Assembly: GCA_900541505.1 (NCBI GenBank)
Contig: UQKK01000013.1
Coordinates: 1 to 64,000 of the forward strand
DNA length: 64,000 nucleotides
Direction: 5' to 3'
From: an uncultured Ruminococcus sp.
GTDB lineage: Bacteria; Bacillota; Clostridia; Lachnospirales; Lachnospiraceae
Shown here: in pieces, positions 16,521 through 25,337 of the stretch
Layout: the number at the start of each line of letters is the position of its first letter
Numbering within the stretch: the stretch's first letter is position 1
The notes under the pieces: model-generated
Seen by the model: only the letters and a program-made list of their open reading frames with translations
Told to the model about the DNA's origin: nothing
Databases searched by the model: none
Program-made: the position numbers and the translations under genes

Positions 16521-17546
16521 CTATCTCTGTACACGTCCGGAAGCATCTCCGCCTGCCAGCTTGAGAACCTCATCCATGGATACCATGTTGAAGTCTCCTT
16601 CGATAGAATGTTTCAGGCAGGAAGCCGCAACTGCGAACTCGATGGTAGCCTGAGAATCGTATCCGTTTAAGGAAGCGCAGATTAATCCGCCGCCGAAGCT
16701 GTCGCCGCCGCCTACACGGTCAACGATGTGCATTTTGTATTTCTTGCTGAAGTAGAAGTCATTTCCATCATACAGCATTGCAGACCAGTTATTGTCATTT
16801 GCGGACAGGGACTCACGCAGTGTGATTGCCACTTTGGAGAATCCGAAACGGTCAGCTAACTGTTTCGCTACATCTTTGTAACCTTCGTGGTTTACTTCAC
16901 CCTTTGTTACGTCTGTATCTGCCGCTTTGATTCCGAATACGTCAGCCGCATCCTCTTCGTTTGCGATGCAGACATCTACATACTGGCACAGTTCGCCCAT
17001 AACCTGACCTGCTTTTTCTTTGGACCACAGTTTGTTTCTGTAGTTTAAGTCACAGGAAATCGTAACGCCTGCTTCTTTTGCAGCCTTGCATGCCTCCAGG
17101 CAGATGGCTGCCACTTCGTCATTGAGCGCCGGTGTGATTCCTGTGAAATGGAACCAGTCAGCGCCGTCAAAGATTTCTTTCCAATCGAAGTCGGAAGCGC
17201 TTGCTGTAGCGATAGAAGAATTAGCACGGTCATAGATAACCTTGGACGGACGCTGTGAAGCACCTTTCTCCAGGAAGTAGATACCTACTCTGTCTCCGCC
17301 GCGCGCGATGTGGGAAGTATCCACACCATATTTTCTCAAAGAATTAACTGCTGCCTGTCCGATTTCGTGTTTCGGAAGCTTTGTAACAAATCTTGCGTCA
17401 AATCCATAATTAGCCAGGGAAACTGCTACGTTTGCCTCTCCCCCGCCGTAAGTAGCGCCGAAGGTGTCCGCCTGTACAAAACGGTAATATCCTTCCGGAG
17501 CCAGTCTCAACATAATCTCACCAAATGTAATTACTTTCTTTGCCAT
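16521..17546 (-). CDS. kdgK: 2-keto-3-deoxygluconate kinase, PfkB family (copy 2)
   Basis: A 341-residue ribokinase-fold protein with TYGGGEANVAVSLA at the sugar-binding end and DRVGGGDSFGGGL as the catalytic motif (GGGD in place of the common GAGD, as is usual in clostridial KDG kinases). It starts 1 base after the eda stop, so the two are translationally coupled. That coupling makes it the best candidate for the main KDG kinase, feeding KDPG directly to Eda. Confidence 0.87.
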   Translation of the reverse strand: MAKKVITFGEIMLRLAPEGYYRFVQADTFGATYGGGEANVAVSLANYGFDARFVTKLPKHEIGQAAVNSLRKYGVDTSHIARGGDRVGIYFLEKGASQRPSKVIYDRANSSIATASASDFDWKEIFDGADWFHFTGITPALNDEVAAICLEACKAAKEAGVTISCDLNYRNKLWSKEKAGQVMGELCQYVDVCIANEEDAADVFGIKAADTDVTKGEVNHEGYKDVAKQLADRFGFSKVAITLRESLSANDNNWSAMLYDGNDFYFSKKYKMHIVDRVGGGDSFGGGLICASLNGYDSQATIEFAVAASCLKHSIEGDFNMVSMDEVLKLAGGDASGRVQR

Positions 17547-17547
17547 C

Positions 17548-18189
17548 TTATTTCCCTCTGCTTTCTTTTACAATCTCAACTGCTTCTTTTACGAGTTCTC
17601 TGATTTTGTCAAACTCTCCTGCTTTCACAAGGTCACCTTTTACCATCCAGCTTCCGCCGCATGCGTGAATCTTGTCATATGCCAGATAATCTCTGACGTT
17701 CTTCGCGTTGATTCCGCCTGTCGGCATGAATTTCATTCCTACGTAAGGAGCCGCGATTGCCTTGATGTAAGCCAGTCCGCCTGCCTGCTCTGCCGGGAAG
17801 AATTTCACAACCTCCAGCCCATTCTCCAGAGCCTGCTCCACATCACTCGGATTTGCACATCCCGGTGTGATAGGAATATTTTTCTCTACACAATATTTTA
17901 CAACCTTCGGATTCAGTCCGGGGCTTACGATGAACTTCGCTCCTGCTGCAACCGCGCGGTCAACCTGCTCTGTTGTCAGTACGGTACCTGCCCCTACCAG
18001 CATGTTCGGGAACTTCTCTGCCATAATCTTAATAGACTCTTCAGCGGCATCTGTACGGAATGTCACTTCCGCACACGGCAGTCCGCCGTCACAAAGTGCC
18101 TGTGCCAAAGGCTCTGCGTCCTTGGCGTCATTCAGAACAACGACCGGTACAATCCCGATTTCTCCGATTTGTTTTAATACTTCGTTCAT
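17548..18189 (-). CDS. eda: KDPG/KHG aldolase
   Basis: A 213-residue class I aldolase of the Eda family, which splits KDPG to pyruvate and glyceraldehyde 3-phosphate. The Schiff-base lysine is in VVKFFPAE (about residue 129), the catalytic Glu is in AEVTFRT, and the phosphate-binding region is PTGGI. GGAG lies 7 bases before ATG 18189; the ATG two codons upstream is too close to it. It is first in an operon with two kinases and is preceded by two KdgR-like operators. It completes the hexuronate pathway encoded at 29.5-43.2 kb. Confidence 0.93.
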   Translation of the reverse strand: MNEVLKQIGEIGIVPVVVLNDAKDAEPLAQALCDGGLPCAEVTFRTDAAEESIKIMAEKFPNMLVGAGTVLTTEQVDRAVAAGAKFIVSPGLNPKVVKYCVEKNIPITPGCANPSDVEQALENGLEVVKFFPAEQAGGLAYIKAIAAPYVGMKFMPTGGINAKNVRDYLAYDKIHACGGSWMVKGDLVKAGEFDKIRELVKEAVEIVKESRGK

Positions 18190-18207
18190 TTTCATTCTCC
18201 TTCAATG

Positions 18208-18285
18208 TGTTTCATAATATGAAAATATGTTCCACGATGTGATACATCTTACTTACTAGTATACTCGCCGGGGCAGAAAAGTCAA
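18208..18285 (-). promoter_or_regulatory. eda promoter with two IclR/KdgR-type operators
   Basis: On the minus strand, TTGACT (18280-18285), a 16-base spacer and TATACT (18258-18263) form a promoter. Downstream lie TGTATCACATCGTGGAACA (reverse of 18228-18246) and TGTTTCATAATATGAAAAT (18208-18226). Both resemble the site in front of the divergent IclR gene. Their position after the -10 fits repression. Confidence 0.7.
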
Positions 18286-18335
18286 GTATGAAAAATGCTT
18301 AAAATATAGGTATTTTATTTGTGAAAAATCTACAG

Positions 18336-18384
18336 TTGCACAGTCATGCAAATTGTGTTAAAATTTGTTCCATATTATGAAACA
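18336..18384 (+). promoter_or_regulatory. Promoter and operator of the IclR (kdgR-like) gene
   Basis: TTGCAC (18336-18341), 17 bases and TAAAAT (18359-18364) make a near-consensus promoter. The near-palindrome TGTTCCATATTATGAAACA (18366-18384) follows at once, covering the start site. It matches the sites before eda, suggesting autorepression. A perfect 9-bp hairpin (AAGACTCGC/GCGAGTCTT, 18419-18438) lies in the leader. Confidence 0.7.
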
Positions 18385-18491
18385 TATATATCAGCAGAGC
18401 TAACCCGAATCGCGCGCCAAGACTCGCAAGCGAGTCTTGAATTCCGTGTGCAGAACATGCGGGCGAATCTTGAAATTACAGGAGTGTTTAT

Positions 18492-19253
18492 ATGGAAGAT
18501 AAAAATCCCATCCAGGTGGCAGGCAGGCTCTTTAAGACACTGGAGCTTTTAGCGGACAACGGACCCATGGGGCTCATGGAAATCAGCGCCTGCCTTCAAT
18601 TGAATAAAAGCACCGTTCACCGGGTGTTAAATTCCCTTATCTATATGGGGTACGCAAAACAGAACGAGGAGAACGGAAAATACGAGCCTTCCTTCAAGGT
18701 CGTGGACATTGCCAATAAAATCATGAGCAAGGTGGACATTGTGAATCTGGTGCGTCCCCATTTGCGCAGACTCATGGAGACAACAAAAGAGACCGTCCAT
18801 TTCGTGGAACGGGACGGCACAGACGCGGTGTATATCGACAAAGTGGAATCTTACTCAAACGGAATCCAGATGGTATCCCGCATCGGAAGCCGCATCCCCT
18901 TATACTGCTCCGGTGTGGGCAAGGCAATCGCCGCCCAGCTTCCCGAAGAGAAAGTGCGGGAAATATGGGAGAGGAGCTCCATCGTGCGCATGACACCCTA
19001 CACCATCACCGACTACGACCAGTTTTTAGAGAGCCTGGCGGAAATCCGCAGAAGGGGCTACGCTTTGGACAACGAGGAAAATGAGACCGGCGTGCGCTGC
19101 ATCGCCGCGGGCTTAAAAGACCATGCAGGAAAGACCCGCTATGCGTTCAGCATCTCCGCTCCGGTAAACCGCATGGACAATGACCGTATCCTGGAATTGT
19201 CCCACTATATCCTGGAAACAAAAGCACAGATGGAAAGTGAGCTGCGCCCATGA
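18492..19253 (+). CDS. kdgR: IclR-family regulator, KdgR-like
   Basis: A 253-residue protein with an N-terminal winged HTH (LMEISACLQLNKSTVHRVLN, about residues 30-50) and a C-terminal IclR effector domain (FVERDGTDAVYIDKVES, later GVRCIAAGLKDHAG). The family member KdgR represses KDG-metabolism genes and is released by KDG. The divergent position to eda-kdgK and three shared palindromes in the intergenic region support that role here. The gene symbol is an inference from context. Confidence 0.82.
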   Translation: MEDKNPIQVAGRLFKTLELLADNGPMGLMEISACLQLNKSTVHRVLNSLIYMGYAKQNEENGKYEPSFKVVDIANKIMSKVDIVNLVRPHLRRLMETTKETVHFVERDGTDAVYIDKVESYSNGIQMVSRIGSRIPLYCSGVGKAIAAQLPEEKVREIWERSSIVRMTPYTITDYDQFLESLAEIRRRGYALDNEENETGVRCIAAGLKDHAGKTRYAFSISAPVNRMDNDRILELSHYILETKAQMESELRP

Positions 19254-20137
19254 AAAAGAACCTGCAGACGACATTCAGCACAAGACAGTACATGCTGTCC
19301 AAGGATTTTGAAATCTATTATTACAGCGACCGCAAGCTCTCCAAGGTGGAAAACCACTCCCACTCCTACTACGAGTTCTATCTCTTTCTGGAGGGGGATG
19401 TGACAATGATGATAGATGACACCGCCTTTCCTCTGAAAAAGGGTGATGTGGTCTTAATCCCTCCCAGGGTCCACCACTATGCCATCATCAAGAACCACGA
19501 GCAGCCTTACCGCCGTTTTGTGTTCTGGATTAGTGTGGACTACTGCAACCGCCTGATAGAGCTCTCCCCGGACTACGGCTACATCATGCAGCGCGCACAG
19601 GTACACAAACGCTATATCTTCCACAATGATGTTATCGCTTTCAACGCGCTCCAGAGCAAGGTCTTCCGCCTCATCGAGGAAATACACTCCAACCGTTTCG
19701 GACACGCCGCGCAGGTCTCTGTCTGTGTCAACGATTTACTGCTCCTTTTAAACCGCCAGGCACACGAACTGGAAAACCCGAAAGAGGCGAAAGAGGGTCT
19801 TAGCCTCTACCAGAACCTGCTTTACTACATCGAGGACCATCTGGAGGAAGATTTGACTCTCGAGAAGCTCGCCGCCGCCTTTTATGTGAGCAAGTATCAC
19901 ATCGCCCACGTTTTCAAGGACAGCACCGGGCTCTCCGTCCATCAGTATATTATGAAAAAGCGTCTCTTTGCCTGCAAAAACGCCATCCCGGACTGTGAAA
20001 ACATTTCCGATGTGTACCTGCAGTTTGGATTTAAAGACTACTCCAGTTTTTACCGGGCATTCAAAAAAGAGTTTGGGATTTCTCCCAAAGAATATAAGAG
20101 TCAGTGTACAAACACTCCGTTAACCCCAGCAAATTAA
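19250..20137 (+). CDS. AraC-family transcriptional regulator
   Basis: 295 residues: an N-terminal cupin ligand domain (HSHSYYEFYLFLEGD, then LKKGDVVLIPPRVHHYAI) and two C-terminal HTH motifs (LEKLAAAFYVSKYHIAHVFK and the FGFKDYSSFYRAFKKEFG signature). Its ATG overlaps the IclR stop by 4 bases, so the two regulators are made together. It probably activates some sugar-acid genes, but no target site is evident. Confidence 0.87.
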   Translation: MKKNLQTTFSTRQYMLSKDFEIYYYSDRKLSKVENHSHSYYEFYLFLEGDVTMMIDDTAFPLKKGDVVLIPPRVHHYAIIKNHEQPYRRFVFWISVDYCNRLIELSPDYGYIMQRAQVHKRYIFHNDVIAFNALQSKVFRLIEEIHSNRFGHAAQVSVCVNDLLLLLNRQAHELENPKEAKEGLSLYQNLLYYIEDHLEEDLTLEKLAAAFYVSKYHIAHVFKDSTGLSVHQYIMKKRLFACKNAIPDCENISDVYLQFGFKDYSSFYRAFKKEFGISPKEYKSQCTNTPLTPAN

Positions 20138-20152
20138 AAAACATTTTTGCAT

Positions 20153-20191
20153 GAAAAGAAGGGGACTGCCTGGAAAGACAGCCCTCTTTTC
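20153..20191. terminator. Bidirectional terminator between araC-type gene and proline racemase-like gene
   Basis: GAAAAGAAGGGGACTG pairs imperfectly with CAGCCCTCTTTTC, followed by ATTTGTTTTTTT on the plus strand; the reverse side ends with TTTTCATGC. It separates the convergent genes. Confidence 0.65.
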
Positions 20192-20207
20192 ATTTGTTTT
20201 TTTCTGT

Positions 20208-21260
20208 TTATGCCCAGATATCATTTACCGTAAAACCTTCTGTCAGCGGGTCTGTCGGGTCAAGCACAAAAGTATTGTACCCGTAAATCCAGGACTGCCC
20301 GGTCACTTCCGGAACAACGGCATCATACTCGCCAATCTTTGTCTCTTCTACAAGTTCCCCTGTATATATGATTCCAAGGATTCCTTCGTGGCGGAATTTC
20401 TGATGGAGCGGAAGCTGTCCTTTTGCATGGAGCACCGCCATCTTTGCACAAGTTCCGGTTCCGCATGGACACCTATCCAGCGCCGCCTTCCATGTAGCAG
20501 GGTTGTCCAAATCTACAAAACCACTTCCCACACGCACGGAATTTTTCCAGTCCGCATTGGGATTGTCCGTAGGTCCGGATAATTCTACATTTGTAATTCC
20601 AATTCCCGGATAGTCCGGGTGCGCAACCGGAAGCTGCTCCTGTGCTGCTCCCAGTATCAGGGATGTAACACGGGCGATTTCCCCGCCATGCTCCGGAATC
20701 AATTCCAGCCCTTTGAACTGGCGTACATCTGCAATCACATAGAACATACCTCCCCAAGCGACATCCACTGTAACCTTTCCGAGATGCGGCACGTCGATTT
20801 CTTTATCCAGATATACCGCGAAGGAAGGAACGTTCTTAAATGTAACTCCTGTCACTTTTCCGTTGTGGCACTCTGCCCGTATTCCAATCAACCCTGCCGG
20901 AGCTTCTAACATAAATTCCGTCACTGGTTCCTGCATGGGAATCATACCTGTCTCCAGAAGTACTGTCGCCACAGATATGGTATTTCCACCTGACATCACC
21001 GGATATTCCACCTGCTCCATAATAATATACCCCGCCTTTGCCTCAGGATGTTTCGGCGGCACGAGCAGGTTACAGCACATCGGCGGATACCCCCTTGGTT
21101 CACGAAGCAATAACTTTCTCACCTGGTCATCGTTTTTCTCCATCCATTTCATCTGTTCATACACACTGTCACCCGGAATATTCGGTACTCCGCTGGTGAC
21201 AACCCGCATAGGTTCTCCCGAATGGGTCTCCACTGCTGTAAATGTTCTTTTGAAGCTCAT
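20208..21260 (-). CDS. Proline racemase superfamily enzyme, Ser/Cys type (hydroxyproline epimerase-like)
   Basis: A 350-residue protein with the two catalytic positions of the superfamily visible. The first is Ser90 in VMSGGNTI, where racemases have Cys in MCGH. The second is Cys266 in CPCGTGTCA. From family knowledge, Cys/Cys members are racemases or epimerases, Cys/Thr members are trans-3-hydroxyproline dehydratases, and Ser/Cys members are mostly hydroxyproline 2-epimerases. So epimerisation of a 3- or 4-hydroxyproline is the best guess. It shares a strand with the BCCT transporter 28 bp upstream and lies near aconitase X genes, which also point to hydroxyproline. Confidence 0.75.
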   Translation of the reverse strand: MSFKRTFTAVETHSGEPMRVVTSGVPNIPGDSVYEQMKWMEKNDDQVRKLLLREPRGYPPMCCNLLVPPKHPEAKAGYIIMEQVEYPVMSGGNTISVATVLLETGMIPMQEPVTEFMLEAPAGLIGIRAECHNGKVTGVTFKNVPSFAVYLDKEIDVPHLGKVTVDVAWGGMFYVIADVRQFKGLELIPEHGGEIARVTSLILGAAQEQLPVAHPDYPGIGITNVELSGPTDNPNADWKNSVRVGSGFVDLDNPATWKAALDRCPCGTGTCAKMAVLHAKGQLPLHQKFRHEGILGIIYTGELVEETKIGEYDAVVPEVTGQSWIYGYNTFVLDPTDPLTEGFTVNDIWA

Positions 21261-21288
21261 TTTTAACTTCCTCCTTTATATTAAATAT

Positions 21289-22893
21289 TTATTCCTGTAC
21301 TTCCAAAAGTTCCGCGGTATCGCCCTCTTTTTCTACACAGCCGGAATTTTTCTCCCTGCTCGCCTGTTTGCAGGCTTTAAATGTACCAACCAGACAGAAC
21401 AGTCCCGGAATCGACATCAAAAGTCCTACCAATACAAACAGACCTTTAATAGAGTTCACGCCTCCTGTCGCCACGGATGTATACGCCATCGCTGTGATGA
21501 CAACACCAATGATAATCTTTAAATTTTTCGGCGGCTCTGACTCAATATGCAGTCCGTTCACACAGACTGTCGCCAGCGCCGAAGACATCGGGTCCGCCAG
21601 TGTACAGAAGGAAAAGCAGATTGCTGCCAGGAAGATGACCGACAGAATCGTTCCGATGGGCAGACTCTGTAAAATCTGGAAGATAGTCGCCTGCATACCG
21701 GATTCATTGACTGCTGCCCAAATATCCATTGTCCCGCTGTACTGTAAATAAATTGCCTGTCCTCCGAATATGCCAATCCAAATGATACAGAACACTGACG
21801 GCACACCTACATTCAGCAGTACAAACTGGCGAATCGTTCTTCCCTTTGCCATTCTGCAGAAGAACATCCCCATGACCGGCATATAAACGATAAAGGAAGC
21901 AAAGTACTGAACAATCCAGTCCGCAGACCATGTCTCGCTCTCCGCCATGGCATTTAATACCGTAGTCTTCACACCCCAGTTATCAATGATATCTCCAATT
22001 GCCTCGGTGGTAATCTTAGTGATAAACTGTGTATTTCCAGTAATCAGTGTATAAACCATCAAGACAAAAAACAGTACCATCGTCACAGAAGAAAGTTTTT
22101 TCAAGCCATTTCCAAGCCCCGATACACAGGACAGCACGAAAATAACACCGATGATAAGTGCCACAATCAGCCACACAAGAGCAGACTGCGGAATCCCAAA
22201 CACTGCTTCCAGTCCTCCTCCAATTTGAAGAAGTCCGGCACCCATAGAATTGCTGACACAACCGCAGATACAAAATACCGTCATAATGCGAAATACTGTC
22301 GCTAACCACGGAATTGGTCTTTTAAATAAAAATTTTACAAGTGAATCATAGGAAAGCGGCATCTTTTTGTTGTTTGCTAAAATTGCCCACACAATCGCAG
22401 GAATCGTATAGGTGGCATACTGGACAAATGACCAGTCCCACATTGCCTGCGAAACTGCGAAAACGCCTGCCCCTCTGGAAAATGCTTCTACGCCGGCTCC
22501 TGCGGGTGGTCCTGCAAAATGATAGATGGGCTCACCCATCGCCCAGAATAAAAGTCCGGTTCCAATTCCTCCACAGATTGTCATAGCACACCACTGCGGA
22601 ATCGTGTAAAGCGGCTTGGCATCCTTGCCGCCGATTTTGATATCCCCGTATTTACGAATAATAAATACAACTGACATAACCAGCAGAACCAGGGACAGCA
22701 GGTTGATATACCATCCGAAATTGTCTGCCATTGCATAGAGCATTTTTGTCATAATATTCCCGACCTGTTCAGTCGCTACAGCACCGGCAATCACAAATCC
22801 GCAGAGGAGAATGATAGGTGGCCAGAATACAATCGGGTTCATTTTTTTCTTCTTGGTTGTTTCTGTACTCATCTGATTTTGTTCATTACTCAT
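21289..22893 (-). CDS. BCCT-family (betaine/carnitine/choline-type) transporter
   Basis: About 534 residues with 12 predicted membrane helices. The BCCT core is clear: GIGTGLLFWAMGEPIYHF, then WDWSFVQYATYTIPAIVWA. It imports trimethylammonium-type or zwitterionic amino acid-like compounds with Na+ or H+. Next to a hydroxyproline-epimerase-like gene it most likely carries a proline derivative or proline betaine. I chose ATG 22893 because AAGGAA precedes it within the longer frame. Confidence 0.88.
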   Translation of the reverse strand: MSNEQNQMSTETTKKKKMNPIVFWPPIILLCGFVIAGAVATEQVGNIMTKMLYAMADNFGWYINLLSLVLLVMSVVFIIRKYGDIKIGGKDAKPLYTIPQWCAMTICGGIGTGLLFWAMGEPIYHFAGPPAGAGVEAFSRGAGVFAVSQAMWDWSFVQYATYTIPAIVWAILANNKKMPLSYDSLVKFLFKRPIPWLATVFRIMTVFCICGCVSNSMGAGLLQIGGGLEAVFGIPQSALVWLIVALIIGVIFVLSCVSGLGNGLKKLSSVTMVLFFVLMVYTLITGNTQFITKITTEAIGDIIDNWGVKTTVLNAMAESETWSADWIVQYFASFIVYMPVMGMFFCRMAKGRTIRQFVLLNVGVPSVFCIIWIGIFGGQAIYLQYSGTMDIWAAVNESGMQATIFQILQSLPIGTILSVIFLAAICFSFCTLADPMSSALATVCVNGLHIESEPPKNLKIIIGVVITAMAYTSVATGGVNSIKGLFVLVGLLMSIPGLFCLVGTFKACKQASREKNSGCVEKEGDTAELLEVQE

Positions 22894-23167
22894 TTGAATC
22901 CATTCCTTTCTTAAAGTATCCAATCCATAACTGAAGTATTGTTTCCCGCCTTATTGTTGTCTGTATACTACCAACTTTATCTTCTAATTTCCATCTGCAT
23001 TTTGACACAAAAAAACGCCTGAATTTTTACACTTATCACAGTGGCACCCTCTTTGTGGTACCACTTTTTCCAATTGGTATTTCCAGTCTGCATACCACAA
23101 TTTTCCACAAAATTTCACTCTGTTTTTTGTGCAGATTCCCGGTGGTTTTCCATAAGCAGCACAAAGA
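22894..23167. promoter_or_regulatory. BCCT upstream region with GntR-type operator
   Basis: The region before the BCCT gene holds TGGTAT (23075-23080), 11 bases, ATACCA (23092-23097), and a GTGGTACCAC palindrome at 23055-23064. A TGGTCT-N11-ATACCA copy with the same spacing lies upstream of gntR at 24159-24181, so these are likely sites for the GntR protein between them. I see no small gene here. Confidence 0.5.
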
Positions 23168-23208
23168 AAAACCAGTGGCACCTTCTCTCCCGGTTCTCCA
23201 CTGGTTTT
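23168..23208 (-). terminator. Terminator after gntR-type gene
   Basis: AAAACCAGTGG pairs perfectly with CCACTGGTTTT across 19 bases; on the minus strand it is followed by TTTTTCTTTG. It lies 18 bp past the GntR stop. Confidence 0.75.
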
Positions 23209-23226
23209 CCCTAATCAATGAAACTA

Positions 23227-23952
23227 TTAATATGCCGCGTCATGCTCCTGGGTGAAGCTGAATCGCAGCAGGTCTGTTTTGTAATAGCATTTAAAATACT
23301 CCAGAGGCACGTATTCCCCTTTATAACTTCCATATGTCACGGATTCAAACAGTAGCAGAGGAGTATTTAAGGTTATCTTCAGATTTTTCGCAATCTCCTC
23401 CGGCGGAAGAATTGCTTCTACAGTATTCTCAGTGCGTTTTGGCTGTACGGCATAGAGTGCCCGCATGATTTCCAAAATAGGAACTGACGAAAAATTTGCA
23501 CGCTCCAGCCCCGGAAAGCGCTCCAGAGACATAAAAGATACCGTATCATTAAAAATCGTCCGATCCCCTTTAAACAGTTTTTCCAAAAGCAGCACCGGAG
23601 CTCCCACTTTTATCTTCAGATTCGCCGCCACATTCTCTGTAGCCGGGACTACTTCTTTTTTGAGTACCTCCATGGACGGATGCAGCCCCATCTCCGCATA
23701 GTTCTGAGTGCAGCGGATAACCGAGTAAATAGACTGGGTGCGATTTCTCCCTTTGACAAACGTACCTTTCCCGTGCATGGACAAAAGATAGCCTTCTTTT
23801 TGAAGGTCCGCTATGGCACGGCGTACCGTTGTGCGGCTCACCTCAAACATCTCTGAAATTTTCCGCTCACTGATAAAACGTCCCGCTGCATCACAGCCCT
23901 CACCTTTGTTAATCAGATTAATCAGGTTTTCCTTTAAAGTTTTGTACTTCAT
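23227..23952 (-). CDS. GntR-family regulator (HutC/UTRA type)
   Basis: About 241 residues. Residues 1-65 hold the winged HTH (FISERKISEMFEVSRTTVRRA, then a HGKGTFV wing), and the rest is a UTRA ligand domain (GAPVLLLEKLFKGDRTIFND, VPLEYFKCYYKTD at the end). ATG 23952 has GAAAGGG 8 bases upstream. It stands between the BCCT/racemase pair and the YitT/DapA side, and palindromic TGGTAT/ATACCA half-sites occur on both sides. It probably controls this catabolic cluster. Confidence 0.87.
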   Translation of the reverse strand: MKYKTLKENLINLINKGEGCDAAGRFISERKISEMFEVSRTTVRRAIADLQKEGYLLSMHGKGTFVKGRNRTQSIYSVIRCTQNYAEMGLHPSMEVLKKEVVPATENVAANLKIKVGAPVLLLEKLFKGDRTIFNDTVSFMSLERFPGLERANFSSVPILEIMRALYAVQPKRTENTVEAILPPEEIAKNLKITLNTPLLLFESVTYGSYKGEYVPLEYFKCYYKTDLLRFSFTQEHDAAY

Positions 23953-24158
23953 TTTTTCATCCCTTTCACCCTTTTTCAACGCTTTCTATCCTCTGCTTGT
24001 CGTTAAAGCAGCCCCACCTGACACGAAAGTTCTTCTCACTGGACTCTTCGTTCTATAGGACAATCCAGAGGACTTTTCTATAGAATAAAAAACAAAATAG
24101 GAAAAGTCAAACCCTGCATTTTCCAATAACAAGTACCATCTCCCAAAAACAGCCAAAT

Positions 24159-24181
24159 TGGTCTCCCCATTCTAAATACCA
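24159..24181. promoter_or_regulatory. GntR-type operator upstream of gntR
   Basis: TGGTCT-N11-ATACCA, the same arrangement and spacing as at 23075-23097. It lies about 200 bp upstream of the GntR start and 60 bp past the YitT stop. Confidence 0.45.
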
Positions 24182-24199
24182 CTGTAACTTCTCGATAAA

Positions 24200-24224
24200 A
24201 AAACGCCGTAAATTTCGGCGTTTT
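24200..24224 (-). terminator. Terminator after yitT-type gene
   Basis: AAAACGCCG pairs with CGGCGTTTT; on the minus strand TTTTTTTATCG follows. It ends the YitT transcript before gntR. Confidence 0.75.
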
Positions 24225-24243
24225 CTATAAATCAACTGGTGTT

Positions 24244-24885
24244 TTAAATCGCAATACCTTTTTTTGCCGCCCAGGAAAACAGGCAGGCAATCCCGTCAAT
24301 AATCTTCATGCAAATCAATGTATACAAAAGAGAATAGGGCAAGATTGTGATATCTCTCATCAAAACCGCCCCACAGACAATAATAATACTGTCCAGTACA
24401 ATCAATATATTCCCCAGTTTCTGTTTTGGAAACTTAATCTGTATCATCTTTCCTATTACTGTCGTGCCTGCAAGAGATGACCCCGGATATAAAATAATTC
24501 CCGCGCCAATCCCCATCAGAATACCGCCCCAGACTGCTCCCCACAGAGGACTCACACTGATTTTATCAGCAAAGACAGGCACCCACCAGTCAATCAAAGC
24601 AGAAGTCCCCACCAAGGCAATCCCCGTGTATAAAAGCATCTTTCTTCCTAAAAGCCAGGTCCCCGCAATCATAAGCGGGATATTAAGAATCACATTCAAA
24701 ACACCGATAGACGTTCCCAACAGCCTGTTGCATATAGTGGCGACACCCACGATACTGCCGGGAATCGTACTGATATTGTGAATTACGACAAAAGACCACG
24801 CATACGGTATGCAGCCCGCCAAAATCATCAAAATCTCCCTGATATAAGTCCTGTAAGGAACTAATTTGCTTTTCTCCATCTTCAT
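24244..24885 (-). CDS. YitT-type integral membrane protein
   Basis: About 213 residues with five or six predicted membrane helices and the glycine-rich GGILMGIGAGIILYPGSSLAGT typical of the YitT/YczE (DUF161-like) family; the C-terminal cytosolic domain of longer members is absent. The function of the family is unknown. AAGGAG stands 10 bases before ATG 24885. It lies between the GntR and DapA genes but faces away from the latter, so its link to the pathway is only positional. Confidence 0.72.
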   Translation of the reverse strand: MKMEKSKLVPYRTYIREILMILAGCIPYAWSFVVIHNISTIPGSIVGVATICNRLLGTSIGVLNVILNIPLMIAGTWLLGRKMLLYTGIALVGTSALIDWWVPVFADKISVSPLWGAVWGGILMGIGAGIILYPGSSLAGTTVIGKMIQIKFPKQKLGNILIVLDSIIIVCGAVLMRDITILPYSLLYTLICMKIIDGIACLFSWAAKKGIAI

Positions 24886-25337
24886 AACAGATACTCTCCT
24901 TATCATCAAAACAGTTCTCCGGTATTTTCCTGCAAGTTATTTTCTAAAATGTACAATGGGAATCATAGCAAAAAAAATCCGTGAAAGCCATTCGCATTTT
25001 ATATTAAATTTGCAGGTGTTTTCCCTCTGTTTTTTTGACATTTCTCTGATGGTCTTATCCTTTTGGACACCAGCGTCTAAATAAAAGACCAGGGGATAAA
25101 TACCAGTTTACGGGTGGTTCGAAAATACCATAACCTTTATCTATCCTTTACAAAAACACGCCTTTATTTTTGTGAAAATTTCCCACTGCAAAGTGGGCTA
25201 AATTTCCCCATACCAGTATATCCAATGGTATTTAAAATAAAAATCCTTTCACCAATCCGTAGATATTACCCCTTTTCTTTTGTGAAAAATGACTCTTGTT
25301 TTACAAAAAGCAAATTGTTATATTGCGGCTATGAAGT
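24886..25337 (+). promoter_or_regulatory. Control region of the DapA-ADH-aconitase X operon
   Basis: Repeated half-sites are ATACCA at 25100, TGGTTC at 25115, ATACCA at 25125, and ATACCA-N10-TGGTAT at 25210-25231. A promoter TTGTTT (25296-25301), 17 bases, TATATT (25319-25324) follows. The half-sites match those near the BCCT and gntR genes, so the same GntR protein may act here. The rest of the stretch shows no gene. Confidence 0.5.
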
